This document shows positions 6,226 through 12,428 of a DNA stretch of 12,428 nucleotides, in pieces; the stretch's first letter is position 1; every line of letters begins with the position of its first letter. The stretch covers positions 1-12,428 of the forward strand of contig DDFO01000050.1 of assembly GCA_002337215.1 (NCBI GenBank), in the 5' to 3' direction. The notes beneath the pieces were generated by a model, which had not been told where the DNA came from, made no database searches, and saw only the letters and a list, made by a program, of their open reading frames with translations. The stretch comes from Phycisphaerales bacterium UBA1926 (GTDB taxonomy: Bacteria; Planctomycetota; Phycisphaerae; Phycisphaerales; UBA1924). The position numbers and the translations under genes are program-made.

Positions 6226-8677
6226 CGGGGGCCTCCGTGGTGTCGAGAGCGCCGAGGGTGGCGATCGGCTGTTCGAGCGGCTCCTGCGCCGAGACGGCCG
6301 GCATCTCGAGCGGCGACGGCGCGGCCGGGTCGCGGTAGATATCGACGCCCAGCCTCTGGATGTAGGCGATCAGGGCGATCACCTTCTTCGTCTCCGTTTC
6401 GCTCGCGGGGACGCCCTCGTCGGTTTCGATCGCCTGGGCGATCCGTGCGGCCTGGGCGCGGGCGTGGATCTCCGCGTTCCCGTCCTCGACGAGTTCGCCG
6501 TAGGGGGTGCCCAGCATGACCATCGCGTCAACCCGGCCCTGGATCTCGTCGAATGCGAGCTGCTGCTCGAGGAGCCAGGGGTAGGAGGGCATCAGCGAGT
6601 TGTCGTTGATCGAACGCGGGTTCTGGAAGTGGCGGTAGTGCCACGAGGCGCTCGGGTTGGTCACGCCCTCGCGGGCGAGATCCGGACCGATGCGCCGGCT
6701 GCCCCACTGGAACGGACGGTTGTAGACCGACTCGCCCGGCATGCTGTAGTCGCCGTACCGCTCGGTCTCGGCGAGCATGGGGCGGATCATCTGTGAGTGG
6801 CAGTTGTAGCAACCCTCGGCGACATAAATATCCCGGCCCGCGAGCTCGAGCGGGGTGTAGGGGTGCACGGTGTCGATCGAGGCGACGTTGCTCTTGATCA
6901 GGAACATCGGGATGGCTTCCGCGAGCGATCCGATCGCGACGCCGACAAGCGTGAGGATCGTGAAGAAGACCGGGAGGCGTTCCCACTTGCGGTGCCACAT
7001 CGCCTGCTTCATGCGGTCGATCTTGTGGGCCGCGGGCGGGAAGCTGGCGGGGAGCCGGCTCACGGCCTTGTGGTCGTTGTATCCCTTCGAGAGCGGGGCG
7101 GCCTGCGCGGTGTGGGGTTCATATTTGTCGGGGCGCTGGCGCCAGGTCATGTACGCGTTGATCGCGATCATCACGACACCAGAGACATAGAGCAAGCCTC
7201 CGCCCACGCGGATCCAGTAGAGCGGGAGCAGCTCGACGACGGTCTCGACGAAGTCGGGGTACATGAGTCGGCCCGAGGCGTCGAAGGCACGCCACATGAG
7301 GCCCTGGGTGATGCCGGCGGCGTAGATCGGCAGGATGTACAGAAGGATGCCGACGGTGCCGATCCAGAAGTGCGTGGTGGCGAGCTTCGTGGACCACAGC
7401 CCCTTGGTCTGGAAGAGGCGGGGGAAGAGCCAGTAGCACATGCCGAAGGCCATGAAGCCGTTCCACCCGAGCGCGCCGGCGTGGACGTGGGCGATGGTCC
7501 AGTCGGTGTAGTGGCTGAGGCTGTTGACGCTCTTGACGCTGAGCATCGGGCCCTCGAACGTGGACATGCCGTAGAAGGTGATGCCGACAACGAAGAACTT
7601 GAGGACCGGATCGGTGGTGACCTTGTTCCACGCCCCTCGGAGCGTGAACAGCCCGTTGATCATGCCGCCCCACGAGGGCATCCAGAGCATGAGGCTGAAG
7701 ATCATGCCCAGGGTCGAGGCCCACTCAGGGAGCGCGGTGTAGTGGAGGTGGTGGGGGCCCGCCCAGATATAGATGAACACGAGCGACCAGAAGTGGATGA
7801 TCGAGAGGCGGTAGGAGAAAACGGGTCGCTGCGCGGCCTTGGGCAGGAAGTAGTACATCAGCCCGAGGAAGGGGGTGGTGAGGAAGAACGCGACGGCGTT
7901 GTGGCCGTACCACCACTGCATGAGTGCGTCCTGTGCACCCGCGTATACCGGGTAGGACTTCATGACCAAGTCGATGCTGGGCATCTCGCCGGTCTTGATC
8001 CAGTGCATGATCCCGACGGGGACCCAGAGGTTGTTGAAGATGTGGAGCATCGCAACAGTGACGATGGTCGCGATGTAGAACCAGAGCGCGACATACATGT
8101 GCCGCTCGCGGCGCTTGATGAGCGTGCCGAAGAAGTTGATCCCGAAGAACCCCGCCCAGACGACGGCGATCGCGAGGTCGATGGGCCACTCGAGCTCGGC
8201 GTACTCCTTGCCCTGCGTGATCCCGAAGGGCAGGGTGAGCGCGGCGCTGACGATGATGAGCTGCCAGCCCCAGAAGTGCAGGCTGCTCAGCAGGTCGCTG
8301 AACATCCGCGCCTTGCAGAGGCGCTGGGTGCTGTAATAGACCGCGGCGAAGACAGCGTTGCCGGCGAAGGCAAAGATCGCGGCGTTGGTGTGCAGCGGGC
8401 GGAGCCGGCCGAAACTCAGCCACTCGACCTCGTAGAGCGCTCGCAGCCAGCCGAAGGCTTCGGGGAGCCTGTCAACGAAGGTCGGGAGCACAAGCTGGAG
8501 GGCGATGACCACCCCGGCGAGTGTCGCGACCAGCGCCCACACCAGTGTCGCGAGCACGAACTTGCGGACGATCGCGTCGTCGTAGGTGAAGGTTTCCAGC
8601 CCCGGTGAAGAGCCGTCGGCGGTCGATGCCGTCGGTGTTTGGGCTGCATCGCCGGTCTGGATCGCGTCGTCTGCCAT
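6212..8677 (-). CDS. ccoNO: CcoN-CcoO fusion: cbb3-type cytochrome c oxidase catalytic subunit joined to its membrane cytochrome c subunit
   Basis: An 821-residue chain that reduces oxygen to water and takes in electrons through an attached cytochrome c. The CcoN half (about 1-515) has about 12 helices and all metal ligands: H96 (RLRPLHTNA, low-spin haem), H259 (WYGHNAV, CuB), H309 and H310 (GPHHLHYTALP, CuB), and H397/H399 (IAHVHAGALGW, haem b3 and low-spin haem). Y369 in FYGMSTFEGP is the likely cross-linked tyrosine. A linker (about 515-560) leads to the CcoO half: a helix (about 569-590), EGCYNCHSQMIRP (C623, C626, H627), ETERYGDYS, and the haem-ligand M696 in NSLMPSYPWL. CcoN and CcoO are usually separate; the reading frame here is open throughout. 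The ATG at 8677 has GGAG seven bases upstream. It is the first gene of the operon and faces away from the rrf2 gene. Confidence 0.97.
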   Translation of the reverse strand: MADDAIQTGDAAQTPTASTADGSSPGLETFTYDDAIVRKFVLATLVWALVATLAGVVIALQLVLPTFVDRLPEAFGWLRALYEVEWLSFGRLRPLHTNAAIFAFAGNAVFAAVYYSTQRLCKARMFSDLLSSLHFWGWQLIIVSAALTLPFGITQGKEYAELEWPIDLAIAVVWAGFFGINFFGTLIKRRERHMYVALWFYIATIVTVAMLHIFNNLWVPVGIMHWIKTGEMPSIDLVMKSYPVYAGAQDALMQWWYGHNAVAFFLTTPFLGLMYYFLPKAAQRPVFSYRLSIIHFWSLVFIYIWAGPHHLHYTALPEWASTLGMIFSLMLWMPSWGGMINGLFTLRGAWNKVTTDPVLKFFVVGITFYGMSTFEGPMLSVKSVNSLSHYTDWTIAHVHAGALGWNGFMAFGMCYWLFPRLFQTKGLWSTKLATTHFWIGTVGILLYILPIYAAGITQGLMWRAFDASGRLMYPDFVETVVELLPLYWIRVGGGLLYVSGVVMIAINAYMTWRQRPDKYEPHTAQAAPLSKGYNDHKAVSRLPASFPPAAHKIDRMKQAMWHRKWERLPVFFTILTLVGVAIGSLAEAIPMFLIKSNVASIDTVHPYTPLELAGRDIYVAEGCYNCHSQMIRPMLAETERYGDYSMPGESVYNRPFQWGSRRIGPDLAREGVTNPSASWHYRHFQNPRSINDNSLMPSYPWLLEQQLAFDEIQGRVDAMVMLGTPYGELVEDGNAEIHARAQAARIAQAIETDEGVPASETETKKVIALIAYIQRLGVDIYRDPAAPSPLEMPAVSAQEPLEQPIATLGALDTTEAPDAHE

Positions 8678-8719
8678 ACCTGGTCTCCAAAATCAGACAA
8701 GATGACCTTTTAATCGTCA

Positions 8720-8749
8720 ATATTACCGTCCGCTTTGCCCCGTATTCAA
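8720..8749 (-). promoter_or_regulatory. Candidate sigma70-like promoter for the cco operon
   Basis: Read on the minus strand, TTGAAT (8749-8744) and TAATAT (8725-8720) are separated by 18 bases. Each matches the sigma70 consensus at 4 of 6 positions, including TTGA in the first. A transcript from here would have a leader of about 35 nt before the ccoNO ATG, with its Shine-Dalgarno sequence included. An alternative pair, TTGACG/TCTGAT with 17-nt spacing, lies just downstream but would start transcription almost at the ribosome binding site. This is a consensus match by eye only. Confidence 0.3.
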
Positions 8750-8836
8750 TCCGGGCCGCTCAAAAATCGGAAAACCATGACCAGAAGGCCACAGGGACGA
8801 ATTTCCGGGGAATCTCCGATTCGGCAACAAGATAAA

Positions 8837-8866
8837 TGGATATGAAGATCTTTTAGTCGATAGAAT
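8837..8866 (+). promoter_or_regulatory. Candidate rrf2 promoter with a palindrome between the hexamers
   Basis: TGGATA (8837-8842) and TAGAAT (8861-8866; 5 of 6 matches to TATAAT) are 18 bases apart. The expected transcription start, about 7 bases past the -10, falls on or next to the A of the rrf2 start codon at 8873, which has no Shine-Dalgarno sequence. The perfect palindrome AAGATCTT (8845-8852) sits between the hexamers, a position where a bound protein would block RNA polymerase. Autoregulation is therefore plausible but unproven. Confidence 0.35.
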
Positions 8867-8872
8867 AGCCCC

Positions 8873-9364
8873 ATGCCGATTCTGTCACAGGGAACCGGAT
8901 ATGCCGTTCTTGCGCTGGGGTTCACCGCCTCGGCCGCGGGGAAGCCGATGCTCGTGCGAACGATCGCCAGCAAGTGCGATCTTCCTGCGCCGTTTCTGAG
9001 CAAGATCGTCAACAAGCTCGCCAGGGCCGGGCTTGTCAAGACACAGCGGGGTGTTCATGGAGGGGTGACGCTCGCGCGTCCGGCCGACAAGATCACGCTG
9101 TGCGAAGTCTGCGAAGCGCTCGACGATCCGATCCTCGAGCGGCGTTGCATGCTGGGCGTATCGGAGTGCTCGGAGGCGCGGGCGTGCCCGGCCCACGACT
9201 TCAACACCAAGCACCGGGCTCAGACGATGGGGTTCCTGCAGACAACAACGATCGCCGATGTCGCGGCCTTCGAAACGCAGCGACGATGGGACCGGATGAT
9301 CCTCCCGCACACAGAGGGCGATGTGGACCCGCCTCCGGCAACGGGGATCGAGGGCATCGGGTAG
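8873..9364 (+). CDS. Rrf2-family transcriptional regulator with an Fe-S cluster cysteine triad
   Basis: A 163-residue DNA-binding protein. The N-terminal winged helix (about 1-75) has the family pattern: LSQGTGYAVLAL, then PAPFLSKIVNKLARAGLVKTQRGVHGG, the recognition region and wing with the Rrf2-typical RG-x-x-GG. Cysteines C92, C99 and C105 (CMLGVSECSEARACPAH) match the three-Cys cluster site of IscR, NsrR and related proteins; extra cysteines are C35, C77 and C80. A Pro/Gly-rich tail of about 20 residues follows the usual end of the family. The ATG at 8873 places the first residues where family members start, yet no Shine-Dalgarno sequence precedes it. It is transcribed away from the cbb3 operon and shares its promoter region, so control of the oxidase by cluster state (oxygen, NO or iron) is the natural inference. 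The sequence does not decide between IscR-, NsrR- or RirA-like function. Confidence 0.93.
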   Translation: MPILSQGTGYAVLALGFTASAAGKPMLVRTIASKCDLPAPFLSKIVNKLARAGLVKTQRGVHGGVTLARPADKITLCEVCEALDDPILERRCMLGVSECSEARACPAHDFNTKHRAQTMGFLQTTTIADVAAFETQRRWDRMILPHTEGDVDPPPATGIEGIG

Positions 9365-9408
9365 CCGGTCGTGCGGCGGTGAGCCTCGGGCAGCGCGGGG
9401 CCGACCGG
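9365..9408. terminator. Weak hairpin between convergent genes, possible terminator
   Basis: CCGGTCG (9365-9371), starting right after the rrf2 stop codon, is complementary to CGACCGG (9402-9408). This gives a 7-bp stem around a 30-nt GC-rich loop. No T-run follows on either strand, so it is not a standard intrinsic terminator. Its place in the 83-nt gap between two convergent genes is the main argument for it. Confidence 0.2.
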
Positions 9409-9447
9409 ACGCGGCGGACCGGGAAGAACGGTGCGGTAGACGCCGGT

Positions 9448-9849
9448 TCAGAGTGTCGCGAACGGACGATTCGCGAGCTTGTCGCGGCGGGCGAACGCGT
9501 GCCGGATGATCCGGGGCAGCGAGTTGTTGGCGAGTTCGGCCTTGGGCACGAAATCGTCGGCGCCGGCGTGGATCGATCGCATGCCGTATTCCTCGGGATC
9601 CCGATTGCTCAGCACGATGATGATCGACTCCGGGTGCTCGGCCTTCACGCGATCGATGGTATCGAGCCCGGCTGAATCGTCGAGGTCGAGGTCAACGAGC
9701 ACGAGGTCGTACTTGATCAGTCGGAGGCATGCGACGGCTTCTTCGACGTTCTCCGCCCGTTCGTAGGACATGATCGGGAGCCGGGCGACTGCGAGCCTTG
9801 CGAGTTCGAAGTGGTCGAGTTGGTCCTCGATATGCAGAATCTGAATCAT
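9448..9849 (-). CDS. Single-domain response regulator (receiver only)
   Basis: A 133-residue CheY-like receiver with no output domain. The acidic pair is E8/D9 (LHIEDQ). The phosphate acceptor is D53 in YDLVLVDLDLDD, S81 occupies the Thr/Ser switch position (IIVLSNRDPE), and K103 is the conserved lysine in DDFVPKAEL. The ATG at 9849 is chosen over a more upstream in-frame ATG at 9900 because AGAGGAG lies seven bases ahead of it and the receiver fold begins at once. It is the last gene of a kinase-receiver-receiver run, 113 nt after the preceding receiver. It probably passes phosphate or a conformational signal to a partner. The partner cannot be seen from sequence, and regulation of the neighbouring oxidase is only a possibility. 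Confidence 0.93.
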   Translation of the reverse strand: MIQILHIEDQLDHFELARLAVARLPIMSYERAENVEEAVACLRLIKYDLVLVDLDLDDSAGLDTIDRVKAEHPESIIIVLSNRDPEEYGMRSIHAGADDFVPKAELANNSLPRIIRHAFARRDKLANRPFATL

Positions 9850-9962
9850 GCTCGGTCTCCTCTCGCGTTCCCACGGTCCATCGGCGGTACGCGAGCCCAC
9901 CTGAATAGGCGGTTGGGAGATCGTGGCGCAGATCGGGTCTGCCGGAGCGTTCTCGGTCCGGT

Positions 9963-10409
9963 TCAGCCCCCCAGCTTGTGCCAGCGGGTCCAGAAATCGT
10001 CGAGGTTCTTCGCCATCTGGTTGAACTCGTCGAGCGAGAGGGGTTTCACGACGTAGCTGTTGGCGTGGAGGCTGAGGGCCTTGCTGCGGTCTTCATCGTT
10101 CGACGAGGTCGTCAGCATGATGATCGGGATCGACGCCGTCGCGGGGTCTCCCTTGATCGCCTCGAGGACCTGGTGTCCCGAGAGTTTGGGGAGTTTCAGG
10201 TCGAGCAGAACGATGTCGGGACGCTGGGCGTTCTCGTACGGTGCTTCGCCGCGGAGATAGGCGACAGCCTTCGCACCGTCATCGACATGGTCGAGTTCCC
10301 AATCCGACTTGCAGAACGAGAACGCGAGTCGGACGAGTTCTGCGTGATTCGGATCGTCTTCAACCAGCAAGTAGCGTTTGGTGGCCGTCCCGGCCTGCGG
10401 CGTGGACAT
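9963..10409 (-). CDS. Rcp1-like single-domain response regulator
   Basis: A 148-residue receiver of the Rcp1 type that often pairs with PAS or phytochrome kinases (opening KRYLLVEDDPNHAELVRLAF). E17, D18 and D19 form the acidic pocket. D70 in PDIVLLDLKLP is the phosphate acceptor, T100 lies in IIMLTTSS, and K122 in YVVKPLS. The C-terminal helix ends in DDFWTRWHKLGG and no output domain follows. The ATG at 10409 has AAGGAG seven bases upstream and lies inside the end of the kinase gene, overlapping it by 50 nt. The strong ribosome site inside the kinase coding region, and the overlap itself, indicate the two are produced together. This receiver is the most likely direct target of the kinase. 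Confidence 0.95.
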   Translation of the reverse strand: MSTPQAGTATKRYLLVEDDPNHAELVRLAFSFCKSDWELDHVDDGAKAVAYLRGEAPYENAQRPDIVLLDLKLPKLSGHQVLEAIKGDPATASIPIIMLTTSSNDEDRSKALSLHANSYVVKPLSLDEFNQMAKNLDDFWTRWHKLGG

Positions 10410-12428
10410 GGTCGGACTCCTTCGGCTTGTTCGTCGCCGCCGGTGCGACGCTCTTGGCTTGGAATGTGATCGAGAAACACGCGCCGGACTCGGTCGGTTC
10501 GAGCCATGCCGATCCTCCCCAGGTTTCGGCGATCCTCCCGACGATCGCGAGACCGATCCCGGTGCCATCCGACTCGGTCGAAAGACACTCGAAGAGCTGG
10601 AAGATTCTCGCGGCGTAGCTCGGGTCGATCCCCGGCCCGTTGTCGTGGACATCGAGGCGGACGCTTCCATCGCTCTGCGTGCGGGTTCGGATCGCGATCA
10701 CGAGGCCGTGCTCGGACCTCGCATACTTCAGCGCGTTGCCAATAAGATTGGTGAGCACGGAGACGATGTGGCGTCTGTCACACCAGATCGTCTGAGCCCG
10801 CAGGTCGGTGACGATCTTCGCGCCCGATTCACGGATCGCCTCGCTGAGCACTGATTCGATCTCGACGAGCGCGTCGGCGACATCGACGGATTCCGGGAGC
10901 ACGGTCATCCGCCCGACGCGACTGACCTCGAGGATGTCCTCGACATTCGATTGCATCTGCAGACCCGCGCTCTTGAGGATCTCGATGTAGCGGACGGCCT
11001 TGTCGGTCTCGCCCGTCTCGAGGCTTCGCTCGAGATGGCTCAGGAAACCGAGGATCGTGACGATGGGCGACTTCAGGTCGTGCGAGGCGGTGTAGACGAA
11101 ACGCTCCATCTCGTCGGTCTTCCGCTGGAGCTGTTCGCCCAGGCGGTGCTCCCTGTCGATGTCGATGTGCATGCCCGCGACGCTGATCGGTTCCCCGTCT
11201 GTGTCTCGCTCGGCGACCTCGCCCACGGTGCGGATCCAACGCCAGGTCCCGTCCTGGCACCGCATCCGAATCGGCAGGTCGTACTCGCTGGTGCGCCCGG
11301 CGAGATGGTCGTGCAGCGTCTGGATCGCGGTCTCGAAGTCATCGGGATGCACGAGACGTTCCCAGGTCGAGAAGTCCATGGGAAACTCGCCAGGCTCATA
11401 GCCCAGCATCGTGTACCAGGTGTCGCTGAATCGGACGTCACCGTTGCGGATGTTCCAGCTCCATCCGCCCTGCTTGCCGTGCCGCAGGCTCTGTTCAAGC
11501 AGACGGTTCATCTCGTTGATCTGCGCTTCGGCGTGACGGATCTCGGTCACGTCCGTCGCGATCGCCACGATGCGGTCGATCTCCCCCGATGGGCCGGTCA
11601 GCGGGATCTTGTCGGTCACGATCATCCGAGCCCCGTGCGTGTCGGTGTTGTGATGCTCTTCGATGCCCAGCTTCGCCTCGCCGTTCGAGATGACGTCGAG
11701 ATCGTCTTTGAGGAAACGCTCGGCGTGATCGGGCGGGAAGAACTCGGAGGTGTGCCGGCCGATGATCTCTCCGACCGGGAGCCCGATCGCGTCCGCCGAT
11801 GCCTTGTTCAGATTGAGGATCCGGTTGTCATTGTCCTTGAAGTAGATGTACGCGGGCACCGCGTCGAGGATCGCGCGGAGCTCGTGCCGCTGGAGGACCA
11901 GCTCGGCGGCTTCGGACGCGGCGAGTTCGGTCCCATCGCCGAACGCGATCATCGGGCTCGTGATGGGTTTCGTGATCCGCCTTGCCAGGAAGACGAAGAG
12001 CCCGAGGCCCGCGATACCGATCCCGATCTTGGCAACCCCGATGATGAAACGGGCCCGTTCGACGTCGCGAGAGATCGCCGAGCCGATCCGCGAGCGGTAC
12101 TCGGCGAGCACCGACAGAGCGGCGAACGCATCGGCGTCGTCGACACGGACCTGTTCATCGATCTCTTCCGGGGATGGTGTGTTCTCTTCCGGGGATGGTG
12201 TGTTGCTGCTCGGCCGGGCTCCGACGAGGGCGATCGCCCGGTCCATCGCGTGCCGGTAGTCGTCAACAACAACGCCGATCCGATCGAGATTCGAGATCTC
12301 CGCCGGGGAGAGCTCGGGGAGCCGGCGGTACGTTGCCAGCGTGCCGATCGCGGAGTCGTGGGCAGCGTCGAAAGCTTGGACATAGGCCTGGTCACCCCTG
12401 AGCACGAAGTTTTTCATGCTGTGGATCG
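10360..12428 (-). CDS. Membrane-anchored PAS-PAS sensor histidine kinase, 5' end cut by window edge
   Basis: A histidine kinase of at least 685 residues (numbered from the Met at 12417). The frame is open to the window end, that Met has no Shine-Dalgarno sequence, and the first part looks like the inside of an extracytoplasmic helical sensor domain (possibly CHASE3-like). The true start and first membrane helix therefore probably lie outside. Seen: helical sensor region (1-120), membrane helix (about 124-145), PAS 1 (about 178-297), PAS 2 of the PAS_3 type (about 315-424, with the usual WRWI and a DITEREH-like end), HisKA with H446 in YTASHDLKSP, and HATPase with the N box NLIGNALKYA (557-566), DNGPGID (592-598) and GTGIGLAIV (618-626). 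All catalytic motifs are intact. The C-terminal tail codes in another frame for the start of the downstream receiver. The signal sensed is unknown. Confidence 0.95.
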   Translation of the reverse strand, partial: IHSMKNFVLRGDQAYVQAFDAAHDSAIGTLATYRRLPELSPAEISNLDRIGVVVDDYRHAMDRAIALVGARPSSNTPSPEENTPSPEEIDEQVRVDDADAFAALSVLAEYRSRIGSAISRDVERARFIIGVAKIGIGIAGLGLFVFLARRITKPITSPMIAFGDGTELAASEAAELVLQRHELRAILDAVPAYIYFKDNDNRILNLNKASADAIGLPVGEIIGRHTSEFFPPDHAERFLKDDLDVISNGEAKLGIEEHHNTDTHGARMIVTDKIPLTGPSGEIDRIVAIATDVTEIRHAEAQINEMNRLLEQSLRHGKQGGWSWNIRNGDVRFSDTWYTMLGYEPGEFPMDFSTWERLVHPDDFETAIQTLHDHLAGRTSEYDLPIRMRCQDGTWRWIRTVGEVAERDTDGEPISVAGMHIDIDREHRLGEQLQRKTDEMERFVYTASHDLKSPIVTILGFLSHLERSLETGETDKAVRYIEILKSAGLQMQSNVEDILEVSRVGRMTVLPESVDVADALVEIESVLSEAIRESGAKIVTDLRAQTIWCDRRHIVSVLTNLIGNALKYARSEHGLVIAIRTRTQSDGSVRLDVHDNGPGIDPSYAARIFQLFECLSTESDGTGIGLAIVGRIAETWGGSAWLEPTESGACFSITFQAKSVAPAATNKPKESDHVHAAGRDGHQTLLAG
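12163..12204. repeat. Perfect 21-bp tandem duplication inside the kinase gene
   Basis: Two identical 21-bp copies (12163-12183 and 12184-12204) stand head to tail. They are in frame and encode a doubled seven-residue unit, NTPSPEENTPSPEE (about residues 72-85), in a hydrophilic stretch of the sensor region. Perfect identity suggests a recent slippage event or a length-variable site. Confidence 0.9.

Larger units (their letters stand above)
8678..8872. other. Divergent intergenic region between ccoNO and the Rrf2 regulator gene
   Basis: This 195-nt stretch has no coding capacity I can support and is clearly more AT-rich than the genes on either side, as expected for back-to-back promoters. 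It must hold the control sites for the oxidase operon (leftward) and the regulator gene (rightward). I see candidate promoter hexamers in both directions, an 8-bp palindrome near the rrf2 start, an imperfect TTCC/GGAA inverted repeat in the middle, and a GTCT/AGAC inverted repeat over the ccoNO ribosome binding site. I see no good FNR box (TTGAT-N4-ATCAA). Confidence 0.7.

Noticed and set aside
6797..8608. Long plus-strand open frame (603 codons) opposite ccoNO
   Set aside because: It is the antisense mirror of the catalytic subunit gene, with low-complexity composition and no ribosome site of note. High GC at third codon positions explains the absence of stops.
8702..8726. FNR/ANR box candidate on the minus strand (TTGAC followed by an AT-rich stretch and GTCA)
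   Set aside because: Only the TTGAC half resembles the consensus. The other half is not ATCAA at the required 4-nt spacing, so I do not call an FNR site.
9850..9900. Upstream in-frame ATG at 9900 as start of the second receiver
   Set aside because: It would add 17 non-conserved residues before the receiver fold and ignore the strong AGAGGAG seven bases ahead of the ATG at 9849.
9928..9942. Hairpin GCAGA-TCGGG-TCTGC between the two receiver genes
   Set aside because: Five base pairs with no T-run are too weak to call a terminator; the two receivers are more likely co-transcribed.

Overview
The window reads as a GC-rich bacterial chromosome segment. It carries a complete locus for making a cbb3-type cytochrome c oxidase, a divergent iron-sulfur-type regulator, and a sensor-kinase/receiver cassette. 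The fused CcoN-CcoO subunit, the single-haem CcoP and the stand-alone receivers fit Planctomycetota (perhaps a Phycisphaerae-like lineage). This is inference from gene architecture; no rRNA or marker gene is present to prove it.

Positions 8677 down to 1 (minus strand) form one tightly packed operon in the order ccoNO, ccoQ, ccoP, ccoG, ccoH (fixH), a TauE/DsbD_2-like membrane protein, and ccoI. The first three genes encode the oxidase: catalytic core plus cytochrome c subunit in one chain, a small membrane peptide, and a second cytochrome c subunit. The rest are assembly factors: a polyferredoxin-type membrane protein, a very short FixH, a membrane protein with soft-metal motifs, and a copper P-type ATPase. 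Most junctions overlap by 4-14 nt (ATGA or GTGA type) or are 1 nt apart, so translational coupling is likely. Only the ccoP-ccoG junction has a 36-nt gap. ccoI runs off the left edge; about 768 codons are visible.

Positions 8678-8872 are the intergenic region between ccoNO and a plus-strand Rrf2-family regulator gene (8873-9364). The regulator has the three-cysteine signature of Fe-S sensing members and is the obvious candidate to control the oxidase operon. The region is more AT-rich than its surroundings and holds candidate promoters for both directions and short inverted repeats.

Positions 9448-12428 (minus strand) hold a separate signalling cassette: a membrane-anchored two-PAS histidine kinase cut by the right edge, a Rcp1-like single-domain receiver whose start overlaps the kinase gene by 50 nt, and a second single-domain receiver. 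It meets the rrf2 gene tail to tail. Neither receiver has an output domain, so the signal probably goes to a partner protein or phosphorelay rather than directly to DNA. There are no tRNA or rRNA genes, insertion sequences or CRISPR arrays. The most unusual points are the reduced oxidase (fused CcoNO, one-haem CcoP with a long N-terminal extension, FixH of only 92 residues) and its pairing with an Fe-S-type Rrf2 regulator that may be translated from a leaderless mRNA.
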